Below are positions 26,254-34,044 of a DNA stretch of 34,044 nucleotides, piece by piece. The first letter of the stretch is position 1, and each line of letters begins with the position of its first letter. The translations under genes were made by a program, and so were the position numbers. Source of the DNA: Rodentibacter rarus (GTDB taxonomy: Bacteria; Pseudomonadota; Gammaproteobacteria; Enterobacterales; Pasteurellaceae). The notes under the pieces are model-generated. The model was not told the DNA's origin and ran no database searches. It saw nothing but the letters and a program-made list of their open reading frames with translations. Location of the stretch: positions 1 to 34,044 of the forward strand of contig NZ_MLHJ01000053.1 of the NCBI RefSeq assembly GCF_001998965.1, read 5' to 3'.

Positions 26254-27288
26254 TTATAAACAAATTTTCACCGATAAATCCGCTAATTTTTCCCATACAT
26301 TATCGCTAAATTCTTGTTTGGCAAGGCGTTCAATATCTGCCAATTCTTGGATAATCTCATAGAGTTTTTGATAGGTTAGCCGTTGTACGGCAGCTAAAAA
26401 GAGCGGTCGGCGATTTTGCCAAATTTTGAGACGATCAAACTCCGCTTTAAGAGATTGAACGGGCAACCCCTCTGTGATACGAATAGGTTGCTGAGGTTTT
26501 GTCAGATCAAGTAAGGTGAATAGCTCACGTTGTAAGGTACGCAATAAAATAATGGGTTGAACATCTTCCGCCTGTAAGCCCACTAAAATACGTTTAGCCC
26601 GATTGACTTTACCGACAAGCAAGGCATCAATCCATTGGAAAGGGGTGAAGAGGGATGATTGCTCAACCACAGAAATGACCCGATGATAAGTCAGTTTGTG
26701 ATCGGGATAAAGTAAGTCTAAAAGTTGTAAGGCTTGTTTGAGGGCAAGTAAATTGTTTTCATAACTGTAACAAAGCTGGGCAATGGCTTCGTTATCTGCC
26801 GTCAATCCCATCATTTGAAGGCGATTTTTTACCCAGCGGGGGAGCTGCTCCGAACTGGGTGTTTGGCAATTCACCAAGAGTGCTTTGGGTTCATATTCTG
26901 TCAATGCCAAAAACCACGCTTGTTTTTCGGTGGCTTTGGCAAGTTTGGGCATCGTTAAAACCAATAGCACGTCTTCATTTAATGCTGTAATAAATTCTTG
27001 CAGTTTTTTTTGCAAAAGTGCGGTCAAATTTTCCGGTAAATTGAGCACAAGCACTTGTTTGTTGAAAAACAAGCCCATTGATTGGGTGGATTCAATTAAT
27101 GCAGCCCAATCAGTCTGGCTGTCAATTTGTACTGTATTTTTTTCATCAAAGCTTTGTTGGAGTGCTGCTTGATAAATATCCGCTTCAGTTTCACTGAGCA
27201 ACAGCGGATCTTGCCCAACCAAGCAATAAACTTTAGCCAGTCCTTGGGCAAGATGATGAGGTAGTTGTTCAGGAAAAATGCGGTTCAT
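26254..27288 (-). CDS. holA: DNA polymerase III delta subunit
   Basis: The 344-residue delta subunit of the clamp loader opens the beta sliding clamp. The protein begins [33 protein letters not shown], the family N-terminus with the clamp-binding/AAA+-like fold. Blocks such as VLNLPENLTALLQKKLQ, LPRWVKNRLQMMGL, LALKQALQLLDLL and FTPFQWIDALLVGKVNRAKRIL fit HolA. The length matches E. coli (343). Its ATG overlaps the lptE stop by one base (TAATG), so translation is coupled to lptE. An uptake sequence lies at about 27016. Confidence 0.95.
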   Translation of the reverse strand: MNRIFPEQLPHHLAQGLAKVYCLVGQDPLLLSETEADIYQAALQQSFDEKNTVQIDSQTDWAALIESTQSMGLFFNKQVLVLNLPENLTALLQKKLQEFITALNEDVLLVLTMPKLAKATEKQAWFLALTEYEPKALLVNCQTPSSEQLPRWVKNRLQMMGLTADNEAIAQLCYSYENNLLALKQALQLLDLLYPDHKLTYHRVISVVEQSSLFTPFQWIDALLVGKVNRAKRILVGLQAEDVQPIILLRTLQRELFTLLDLTKPQQPIRITEGLPVQSLKAEFDRLKIWQNRRPLFLAAVQRLTYQKLYEIIQELADIERLAKQEFSDNVWEKLADLSVKICL

Positions 27289-27779
27289 TATTTTTCTTTT
27301 AATTGATGTTGTAATGCCACCATTTTCGTGATGAGCTGACGGGCCGCTTGTTCACGCATATCATTCCAAATCACGTCACGTTCTGTGGCTTTAGCCAATG
27401 CTGCTCGAGAGTTATCAAAGAAAGTACGATTAACTTTTGCACTGATCGGATGGCTTTGACCATTGGCTAAACGCACGGTGGCTTCCACTTCTAACATCAG
27501 GGTTTTCTCTGCCTCACGTCCACGTTTGAAAATAGAAGATACTTCATCATTAGTGATTTGTTTATTAATGCGTAATACCGGCACACCTTGTTCAGCATTC
27601 ACCAGATTGACGTTATTGGTTTGTAATTGACGACGCATTGCCATCGACATTTCACTGTAAGGATCTGAACTTTCGAAGGCAAGGGTATGTAATTCTTGAG
27701 GGATTAATGCGCCATTTTGAAGATGCCAACCACAGGCACTTAAAAAGAGGACAAAAAATACCACGGATTTTTTCAACAT
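27288..27779 (-). CDS. lptE: LPS assembly lipoprotein LptE
   Basis: The 163-residue outer-membrane lipoprotein plugs the LptD barrel and helps insert lipopolysaccharide. The signal has a lipobox LSAC (Cys at ~17) after [10 protein letters not shown], and the mature part begins [14 protein letters not shown], typical of LptE (RlpB). The start ATG 27779 has AAGGA upstream; the longer frame to 27809 is rejected because it spoils the signal peptide. It overlaps holA by one base. In this window it is separated from leuS by the HepT/MntA pair. Confidence 0.93.
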   Translation of the reverse strand: MLKKSVVFFVLFLSACGWHLQNGALIPQELHTLAFESSDPYSEMSMAMRRQLQTNNVNLVNAEQGVPVLRINKQITNDEVSSIFKRGREAEKTLMLEVEATVRLANGQSHPISAKVNRTFFDNSRAALAKATERDVIWNDMREQAARQLITKMVALQHQLKEK

Positions 27780-27859
27780 ATTAAAATTCCTTGTTATAGA
27801 AAATGACAAAAATTGTTCGCTACTCTAGCACAAACCCCGTATCACCAAAAGCGATACTT

Positions 27860-28171
27860 TTAGGTTATCCGTTGATAAAACAGCTTTCCAACCCGATTAA
27901 TATGCTCAACTAAATCCTGATTGGATAGTTCATGATAGATAGACAAATCAAATAAATAAGGCGAATTTGAATCATCTAAATCTAACCAAATTTTACTGAG
28001 TATTGAACGGGTCAAATGGTTACCTTTGAGGGTTAAGTCAATATCGGAGCCTTCACGGTAATTCCCTTTTGCTCTTGAACCATAAATAATGGCTTGTTCA
28101 ACTTCGGGGTACTTTTTTAGAATATTCTGAATTGTTTCTGTTGCTCTGATACTTAAGCCAAAATTGTCCAT
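27860..28171 (-). CDS. mntA: MntA-type nucleotidyltransferase antitoxin
   Basis: The 103-residue minimal nucleotidyltransferase has a GSX10DXD motif: GSRAKG...SDIDL at ~31-47. In characterised HepT/MntA systems this enzyme neutralises the HEPN toxin by adding AMP units to a tyrosine of the toxin. It resembles H. influenzae HI0073, whose partner is HI0074. The start overlaps the end of hepT by 19 bp, so the two are translated together; no strong Shine-Dalgarno is seen inside hepT. Activity is inferred from motif conservation. Confidence 0.88.
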   Translation of the reverse strand: MDNFGLSIRATETIQNILKKYPEVEQAIIYGSRAKGNYREGSDIDLTLKGNHLTRSILSKIWLDLDDSNSPYLFDLSIYHELSNQDLVEHINRVGKLFYQRIT

Positions 28172-28566
28172 AATTGTTCAATACGCTCTTTTAGTTGAAT
28201 AAATAAAGGTAAATAATCTTTCACTACTTTATTAAATTCTTTGTTTAAAATATTTTCATCATAAGTATGGACGGTAAGATTACGGCTTTCAATCATATCT
28301 AACCATATTTCACCGTTTTGAATAAGTCCGCGATTAAAAGCCAACCGTGTTGCAGATTTTGAACCCCAGAGCTCCACTTCACCTTGATATTTTAAGATAT
28401 CTTGCAGCAGTTTCCATGCCAGTTCATGCGTTATTTCAAAACTTTGAATAATTCCCTTTTTAATAATATCTGAATCCGTATTTGAATACTTTTCTACTTC
28501 ATCGACCAAATAATGTACTGCTTTTTTGTAATTATCAAAGCGTTGTTGCCGGCGAATATCTTGCAT
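28153..28566 (-). CDS. hepT: HepT-type HEPN ribonuclease toxin
   Basis: The 137-residue HEPN protein is of the HI0074 type (nucleotidyltransferase substrate-binding protein). The helical bundle ends with the RX4HXY motif in SRNLTVHTYDE (about residues 95-105): Arg and His form the RNase site and the Tyr is the AMPylation target of MntA in studied systems. The start ATG 28566 (MQDIRRQQRFDNYKKA) has AGGA upstream; an upstream in-frame codon at 28596 falls in the leuS terminator and is rejected. It precedes mntA with overlap, the usual order of a type VII toxin-antitoxin pair. All key residues are present, so it looks intact. Confidence 0.88.
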   Translation of the reverse strand: MQDIRRQQRFDNYKKAVHYLVDEVEKYSNTDSDIIKKGIIQSFEITHELAWKLLQDILKYQGEVELWGSKSATRLAFNRGLIQNGEIWLDMIESRNLTVHTYDENILNKEFNKVVKDYLPLFIQLKERIEQLWTILA

Positions 28567-28584
28567 TGTCGTTATCCTAAAATT

Positions 28585-28607
28585 AAGGCTCGTCAAACGA
28601 GCCTTTT
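28585..28607 (-). terminator. hairpin between leuS and hepT
   Basis: AAGGCTCGT (28585-28593), loop CAA, then ACGAGCCTT (28597-28605): a perfect 9-bp stem, 10 bp after the leuS stop. The T-run is short on either side. It probably ends leuS transcription, in which case the hepT ribosome site lies immediately after the terminator. Confidence 0.75.
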
Positions 28608-28616
28608 AGATTAATT

Positions 28617-31205
28617 TTATACAGGTTTTACTGCAAAACTGACCATTTTAAGCGGCACATAGATTTCTTTGACAATTTCCATGCCGTCAAGGAATTTCGC
28701 CACGTTTTCATCCGCTTTAGCTATCGCTTTGATTTCCTGTTCGGTGGCATTGGCTGAAACGGTCACTTTTCCACGCACTTTGCCATTGACTTGCACAACA
28801 ATGAGTTTTTCATCTTCCACCATCGCCGTTTCATCGGCTTTCACCCATTCTGCTGTGTCAATGCTGTTTTCATTGCCGAGGGCATGCCATAGCTCAAAGC
28901 AAATATGTGGGGTAATCGGATAAAGCATACGCACGACAGCACTTAAGGCTTCTGCCATAACGGCACGATCTTGCTCATTATCCAATGGCGCTTTGGTGAG
29001 TTTGTTCATCAATTCCATAATTGCCGCAATAGCCGTATTGAAGGTTTGGCGGCGACCAATATCATCGCTGACCTTCGCAATGGTTTTATGGACTTCACGG
29101 CGAAGGGCTTTTTGATCGGCAGAAAGTGCGGTCACTTCTAAGGCAGTTTTTGCCGGGTTTTGTTGGTATTGATACACCAGATTCCATACCCGACCTAAAA
29201 AGCGTTTTGCTCCCTCTACGCCGGATTCTTGCCATTCAAGGGTCATTTCCGCAGGGGAGGCGAACATCATAAACAAGCGAACGGTATCTGCACCGTATTT
29301 TTCCACCATTTCCTGCGGGTCGATACCGTTGTTTTTCGATTTCGACATTTTGGTCATACCGGAATGAACCAGTTCACGTCCTTCTGGATCGGTTGCTTTG
29401 ATAATACGGCCTTTTTCATCACGTTCAAGGGTAACTTGGGTTGGGCTTACCCAAATCCGCTCGTTAGTTGGGCTAGTGTAATAGAAGGCATCTGCCAACA
29501 CCATCCCTTGACATAATAATTTCACCGTTGGTTCATCACTTGTCACAAAACCGGCATCACGCAAGAGTTTGTGGAAGAAGCGGAAGTAGAGCAAGTGCAT
29601 TGTGGCATGCTCGATACCACCGATATATTGATCCACCGGTAACCAATAATTGGCTTCCTCTTTATCTAACATGGCTTCTGCAAAGGTTGGGGAAGTGTAA
29701 CGGGCGTAATACCAGGAAGATTCCATAAAGGTATCAAAGGTATCCGTTTCTTTTAACGCAGGCGCACCCTTAAAAGTGGTTTTCGCCCAATTTGGATCGG
29801 CTTTAATCGGGCTTTTCACCCCATCCATCACCACATCTTCAGGGAGAATAATCGGTAAATCTTCCAATGGAGCCGGCACGACCTCACCGTTTTCAAGGGT
29901 GAGCATTGGAATTGGCGCTCCCCAATAACGTTGACGGGATACGCCCCAATCACGCAAGCGGTAGTTTACTTGGCGTTTACCCACACCTAATTTCTCAAGT
30001 TTATCGGCGATACCGTTAAAGGCGTCATCGAAATCCAAGCCGTCAAATTCAGCAGAATTGATTAACACCCCGTGTTCGGTGAAGGCTTCTTTGGCTAAAT
30101 CAATCTTTTGACCCTCAACCGGCGCGATCACTTGTTTTAATGGCAAGGCATATTTTTGGGCGAACTCATAGTCTCGTTGGTCGTGGGCAGGTACTGCCAT
30201 CACTGCACCTGTGCCATAGTGCATAAGCACAAAGTTTGCCACCCAAATCGGTAATTTTTCACCGGTTAGGGGATGAAGAGCGAACAAGCCTGTCGCCATA
30301 CCTTTTTTCTCCATCGTGGCAAGATCGGCTTCGGCTACTTTGGCATTTTTGGCTTCTTGAATGAAAGCGGCTAATTCAGGGTTGTTTTGTGCCGCCAGGC
30401 CCGCCAAAGGATGAGCGGCGGCAATGCCTAAATAGCTAACACCATAGAAGGTATCCGGACGGGTGGTGTAAACGGCGACTTTTTCATTGGTATCCGCAAC
30501 ATCAAAGGTAATTTCTACCCCTTCAGAGCGTCCAATCCAGTTGCGTTGCATGGTTTTCACCATATCCGGCCATTGTGGAAGATTATCCAAGCCGCCTAAT
30601 AATTGCTCGGCATAATCGGTGATTTTAATAAACCATTGAGGAATTTCTTTTTGTTCCACCGGAGTATCACAACGCCAGCAACAACCGTCATGCACCTGTT
30701 CGTTTGCCAGTACGGTTTCATCATTCGGACACCAGTTTACCGTTGAGGTTTTCTTATACACTAAACCTTTTTTATAAAGCTCGGTAAAAAACCATTGCTC
30801 CCATTTGTAGTATTCCGGTTTACAGGTTGCAATTTCACGATCCCAATCGTAACCAAAGCCCAGCATTTTGAGCTGATTTTTCATATATTCAATGTTTTCG
30901 TATGTCCATTTTGCCGGTGCGGTTTTGTGTTTAATGGCCGCTCCTTCAGCGGGTAAACCAAAAGCATCCCAGCCGATGGGTTGCAACACATTTTTACCGT
31001 TCATACGTTGATAGCGTGAAACCACATCACCGATGGTATAGTTACGCACATGCCCCATATGCAGACGACCTGACGGATAAGGGAACATGGAAAGACAATA
31101 ATATTTCTCTTTATTGACATCTTTAACGGCTTTGAAAACCTTATTTTCAGCCCAATACTGCTGAACTTTCGGTTCAATTATATCGGGACGATATTGTTCT
31201 TGCAT
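28617..31205 (-). CDS. leuS: leucyl-tRNA synthetase
   Basis: The 862-residue class Ia synthetase charges tRNA-Leu. The HIGH-type motif is in [19 protein letters not shown] (~38-56), the CP1 editing domain has [16 protein letters not shown] (~250), and the KMSKS loop is [15 protein letters not shown] (~620). The C-terminal [14 protein letters not shown] block is family-typical. The length matches E. coli LeuRS (860). ATG 31205 has AAGGTGA upstream. Uptake sequences lie inside the gene (29116) and just before it (31223). The usual neighbour lptE is displaced by the toxin-antitoxin pair. Confidence 0.98.
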   Translation of the reverse strand: MQEQYRPDIIEPKVQQYWAENKVFKAVKDVNKEKYYCLSMFPYPSGRLHMGHVRNYTIGDVVSRYQRMNGKNVLQPIGWDAFGLPAEGAAIKHKTAPAKWTYENIEYMKNQLKMLGFGYDWDREIATCKPEYYKWEQWFFTELYKKGLVYKKTSTVNWCPNDETVLANEQVHDGCCWRCDTPVEQKEIPQWFIKITDYAEQLLGGLDNLPQWPDMVKTMQRNWIGRSEGVEITFDVADTNEKVAVYTTRPDTFYGVSYLGIAAAHPLAGLAAQNNPELAAFIQEAKNAKVAEADLATMEKKGMATGLFALHPLTGEKLPIWVANFVLMHYGTGAVMAVPAHDQRDYEFAQKYALPLKQVIAPVEGQKIDLAKEAFTEHGVLINSAEFDGLDFDDAFNGIADKLEKLGVGKRQVNYRLRDWGVSRQRYWGAPIPMLTLENGEVVPAPLEDLPIILPEDVVMDGVKSPIKADPNWAKTTFKGAPALKETDTFDTFMESSWYYARYTSPTFAEAMLDKEEANYWLPVDQYIGGIEHATMHLLYFRFFHKLLRDAGFVTSDEPTVKLLCQGMVLADAFYYTSPTNERIWVSPTQVTLERDEKGRIIKATDPEGRELVHSGMTKMSKSKNNGIDPQEMVEKYGADTVRLFMMFASPAEMTLEWQESGVEGAKRFLGRVWNLVYQYQQNPAKTALEVTALSADQKALRREVHKTIAKVSDDIGRRQTFNTAIAAIMELMNKLTKAPLDNEQDRAVMAEALSAVVRMLYPITPHICFELWHALGNENSIDTAEWVKADETAMVEDEKLIVVQVNGKVRGKVTVSANATEQEIKAIAKADENVAKFLDGMEIVKEIYVPLKMVSFAVKPV

Positions 31206-31220
31206 AAAATCACCTTCAAT

Positions 31221-31320
31221 TTTGACCGCACTTTGCGGAATTTTTTACCTGATAAAATGGCGGATAGCATACCGTAAAACCGTAAAAATTGATAGGGAGA
31301 GGGAGAGAAAGTGCGGTCAT
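31221..31320. repeat. two inverted uptake sequences in the leuS upstream region
   Basis: TTGACCGCACTTTG at 31221 and AAAGTGCGGTCATTTTT at 31308 face each other across about 70 bp. The first lies within the leuS leader. The spacing is too long for a tight terminator, but the pair could fold. Confidence 0.7.
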
Positions 31321-31344
31321 TTTTCCACAAGTTTTATAAGCAAT

Positions 31345-31372
31345 AAAAAACCCGACTAAAGTCGGGTTTTAA
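31345..31372 (-). terminator. rho-independent terminator of the adhesin gene
   Basis: AAAACCCGAC, loop TAAA, GTCGGGTTTT (31347-31370): a strong GC stem with A/T runs on both sides, 27 bp after the adhesin stop. It works on either strand. Confidence 0.9.
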
Positions 31373-31396
31373 ACTTTAAATATTATAAGGTTGACA

Positions 31397-34044
31397 CTAC
31401 CACTGGTAACCGACACCTACACCGGCACCAACATCACCTTGGCTGTTAGCATTACCTTGAAGTTTCAAGATAAGTTTACCGTTATCACTTGCACGTGAAT
31501 AACCTACTGCAAAGGCATTTTCACCTTTGAAAGTACCGGCTGAAGCCGCCATCATTGATTTACCCGGTAGGTAAACTTGTGGAAGACTTGCTGCCGCATT
31601 GGAACCCGCAATACCACCACGGGCTTCTTTATTCACTTTGTTAATATGGTTGTTGATATTAGTAATACTACCTTTCAACTGGCTAACATTCACTGCATCT
31701 GTTGGATCTGTACCCGGTGCAACATTTTTAATTTGCGTTGGTACAAGTGTGTTGTTCGCTACATCAGGTCTACCGATAACAAGGTTACCTTTTTCATCAC
31801 TACGAATAATCGGACCGCTCGCATTTCCACCAACCTGTACAGTATTAAAGGTTGGGTTCATTGATGTCGCAACGGTGATATTCGCACCTTGACGAGTGAT
31901 CTCAATGTTATTGCCTGCATTAACATTGACTGTGTTGCCGGCTTTAACCGGTGTTGCTTCCTGAGTCGTTGTCGGTTGACCATCTTTGTCTAAGTTGATC
32001 ACTTTACCGGTTCCGCTTGCCATAGCATTAACATTCCAACTCACGTTGTTAACCGTATTCACTATGGTTGTCGCATTCACCAAGTTGCTACCGTGGCCAT
32101 TTGGATCAACTGATGCCGTACCATTGTTCACAACAATATTTGTGGTATTTGCAGTCAGGTTACCATTTGGTTGAACTTTAATCGTATTACCATCAGCAAC
32201 AACATCAACTTTAATAACGGATGTACTACCATTGGTTGTCGTCACCGTCACCGTTGTGCCGGTACCATTTACAAAGTTCACGGTATCATAAGCTGCCACG
32301 AAGTCCTTCGCTTTGCCATTTTCTTGCAAATTCCAACCTGTATTCAATACATCATTAACGGTTGCTGCATTTGTTCCATTTACAATGCTTGGTGCATCGG
32401 CACTTGAGGCATTCTTACCATTGCTGTTAGTGGCAATACTGTTAGTTGCATTAAGGTTGTTCACTAAGTTGGTTACACTGCCATTATTAATCGTCGTGTT
32501 ACCCACAGTAATGGAACCTGTTGCATTAATGTTATTCACACTAATGTTTTCAGCTAAACCAAAAGCAATATTTTTACCTGTTTGATTAACAACCAAGTTT
32601 TTACCTGCTTCAAAATTCAACGTATCACCGGCTTTGATCTGCGTTGTACCATTCGTTGCAACGACTTGTATATCACTATTTGTTGCATTTACGGTGTGAT
32701 ACACATTGTTAACTGTGTTCTCAACATCTGTTACAGTGGCAAGCGGTCTGCTACCGTTATAGTTATTAGACTCAGCTTTACCGGTCGTGGTATTGGCAGA
32801 AACAGTACCTGTAGCTGCCTTCGCTATCGCAGTTGAATTCACATTAAACGAGATATTCGCCCCGCCTTTGTCATTCACAACAACCGTTGATGTGATCGTG
32901 TCAGAATTGACAAAATTGACTTGTTCATCCGGTGAAATACGTTCCACGGTCTGACCATCTGCACCGCCAACTTTCCAACCGGCATTCACATAGTTGTTTA
33001 ATTGTTCAAACGCTTCTGTGATGTTATTTGCCGGTGATGTTGGCGCAACATAGTTTTCATCTTTCGCTAATCCCGTTGTATTGAGTGTACGTTCAAAGCC
33101 CTCAACTTGACCTGTTGTCGTATTAAATGTGGTATTGCCGCCAAAGATGTTCGTAATGGAATCCCCTAAGTTATATAACTGACTGCCGTTTATCGTATCT
33201 TTACTATTATTAGAAATAGTACCATTTGCTATGCCGGTAATCTTATCACCATTCACATTTAACCCATCAGGACCTGATGTGATATTGGTTGAGTTACTTG
33301 GATCTGAGGCATTACCTACCGTCAATGTTGTCGTGTTCACATGGTTAAATGTCACATTATTCGTGGTTGAAATATTGAAGGTCTTACCATTTTGCTCGAT
33401 CTTAATATTTTGACCTGCGTTGTAAGTCACGGTATCACCCGCTTTCACTGTCGCATTCGCCTTATCTGTGATACTGAACTCACCATTTGTGCCACTTACA
33501 TTACCAGACGTTACCCCCCAAGAAACATTGTTAATGGTGTTGACAATATCACCAACCGTTGCCACTTTGTTGCTGTTATCCACATTATTAACGGTTGCAT
33601 TCGCTCTACCGTCAGTCACGGTCGAATTGCCGGTTAGTTGGTTCACGATGTTACTTGTATTCGCCACCAATTTTCCATCTACAACAGTAATCGTGTTGTT
33701 ATCAACATTCACATCATATGACACGTTGGTTACAGTGCCATTAACAGCCGATACGTTAGCAATCGTTGCCGAGCCATTCACAAAGTTCACTTGGTTTCCT
33801 GCTTTCACAAGATTTACCATTGCACCTGTGTTATTACCTATTCTCCAACCTACGTTATTAATCGTGTTCGCCACATCTTCAACCGTTGCAATCGGTCCGT
33901 TTGTCGTGTTCGACACCGCTTTACCGTTTTCTGCCGTCACTTTACCCGTATTCACATCCACCGAGATATTACCGTTGTTATTGGTAATATTCGCTGTCGT
34001 GGTGTTGGTGACATTGGTAATCGCATTGTCTATCACATTCTTCG
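31397..34044 (-). CDS. trimeric autotransporter adhesin, C-terminal part
   Basis: The frame is open through the right edge; the GTG at 34036 is internal, so the 5' end is outside the window. The visible ~882 residues are almost all Asn, Thr, Val, Gly and Ser. The last ~90 residues form the YadA-type membrane anchor (AASLPQVYLPGKSMMAASAG, AFAVGYSRASDNGKLILKL, ending GVGYQW). It is preceded by a neck with DAVNVSQLKGSITNI (~780-795 of the visible part). The stalk repeats a module with NN(V/A)xW followed by VKAGNQVNFVNG or VKAGDTV-NAGxNI, with Trp near 64, 173, 354, 568 and 667, like Hia/Hsf/UspA-type head-stalk repeats. DAVNV-type and KITGIANGTI necks recur. It probably binds host cells or matrix; the ligand is unknown. 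No uptake sequence occurs in it. Confidence 0.93.
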   Translation of the reverse strand, partial: KNVIDNAITNVTNTTTANITNNNGNISVDVNTGKVTAENGKAVSNTTNGPIATVEDVANTINNVGWRIGNNTGAMVNLVKAGNQVNFVNGSATIANVSAVNGTVTNVSYDVNVDNNTITVVDGKLVANTSNIVNQLTGNSTVTDGRANATVNNVDNSNKVATVGDIVNTINNVSWGVTSGNVSGTNGEFSITDKANATVKAGDTVTYNAGQNIKIEQNGKTFNISTTNNVTFNHVNTTTLTVGNASDPSNSTNITSGPDGLNVNGDKITGIANGTISNNSKDTINGSQLYNLGDSITNIFGGNTTFNTTTGQVEGFERTLNTTGLAKDENYVAPTSPANNITEAFEQLNNYVNAGWKVGGADGQTVERISPDEQVNFVNSDTITSTVVVNDKGGANISFNVNSTAIAKAATGTVSANTTTGKAESNNYNGSRPLATVTDVENTVNNVYHTVNATNSDIQVVATNGTTQIKAGDTLNFEAGKNLVVNQTGKNIAFGLAENISVNNINATGSITVGNTTINNGSVTNLVNNLNATNSIATNSNGKNASSADAPSIVNGTNAATVNDVLNTGWNLQENGKAKDFVAAYDTVNFVNGTGTTVTVTTTNGSTSVIKVDVVADGNTIKVQPNGNLTANTTNIVVNNGTASVDPNGHGSNLVNATTIVNTVNNVSWNVNAMASGTGKVINLDKDGQPTTTQEATPVKAGNTVNVNAGNNIEITRQGANITVATSMNPTFNTVQVGGNASGPIIRSDEKGNLVIGRPDVANNTLVPTQIKNVAPGTDPTDAVNVSQLKGSITNINNHINKVNKEARGGIAGSNAAASLPQVYLPGKSMMAASAGTFKGENAFAVGYSRASDNGKLILKLQGNANSQGDVGAGVGVGYQW

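Noticed and set aside
31397-34044. Short DNA repeats in the adhesin region as a CRISPR-like array or as plus-strand genes
   Set aside because: The repeats follow codons of the Asn/Thr-rich stalk, with no regular spacer pattern; plus-strand frames here are shadows of one long continuous minus-strand frame.

Overview
The window looks like a chromosomal segment of a Pasteurellaceae bacterium of the Haemophilus/Aggregatibacter type. The H. influenzae-type DNA uptake sequence (core AAGTGCGGT or its complement) recurs in both orientations, for example near 4645, 7482, 7512, 10795, 21512, 22491, 25383, 25401, 27016, 29116, 31223 and 31309. The housekeeping blocks (maeB, rsuA-bcr, lexA/plsB, aroK-aroB-dam, secM-secA-mutT, holA-lptE-leuS) also have the family's usual content. 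I cannot name the species.

Positions 1-7476 are the end of a group 2 (ABC-transporter) capsule locus. It starts inside a TagF-like polyol-phosphate transferase, followed by a Tat-signal protein resembling the TagC beta-propeller family. Next come a decayed, diverged fragment of kpsC, a 556-residue AlbA_2/ATPase-type protein, an intact kpsC and kpsS. KpsC and KpsS build the poly-Kdo linker that joins capsule polymer to phosphatidylglycerol. The order suggests that the original kpsC allele was broken and replaced, with the AlbA_2 gene lying between the old fragment and the new copy.

Positions 7480-14080 hold maeB (minus strand), a DUF1919 gene, rsuA, bcr, an alpha/beta-hydrolase pseudogene (one stop, one frameshift) and a degenerate IS3-family remnant. 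Positions 14081-22181 hold the divergent lexA/plsB pair with SOS boxes, a minus-strand pair of a ZIP metal transporter and an unrecognised protein with amidoligase-like motifs, then aroK-aroB-dam and a convergent DciA-like gene.

Positions 22182-28607 hold a clear promoter, a short divergent secM ending in IRAGP, secA and mutT. A small periplasmic protein, holA and lptE follow on the minus strand, then a HepT/MntA (HEPN/nucleotidyltransferase) toxin-antitoxin pair set between lptE and leuS. After leuS, the last 2.6 kb is the C-terminal part of a very Asn/Thr-rich trimeric autotransporter adhesin that runs off the right edge.

The most interesting items are the secM-secA control region, the kpsC remnant/AlbA_2 gene/heptad-repeat kpsC start, the TagC-like exported protein in a Gram-negative capsule locus, and the amidoligase-like gene behind the ZIP transporter. 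I found no tRNA, rRNA or CRISPR array.
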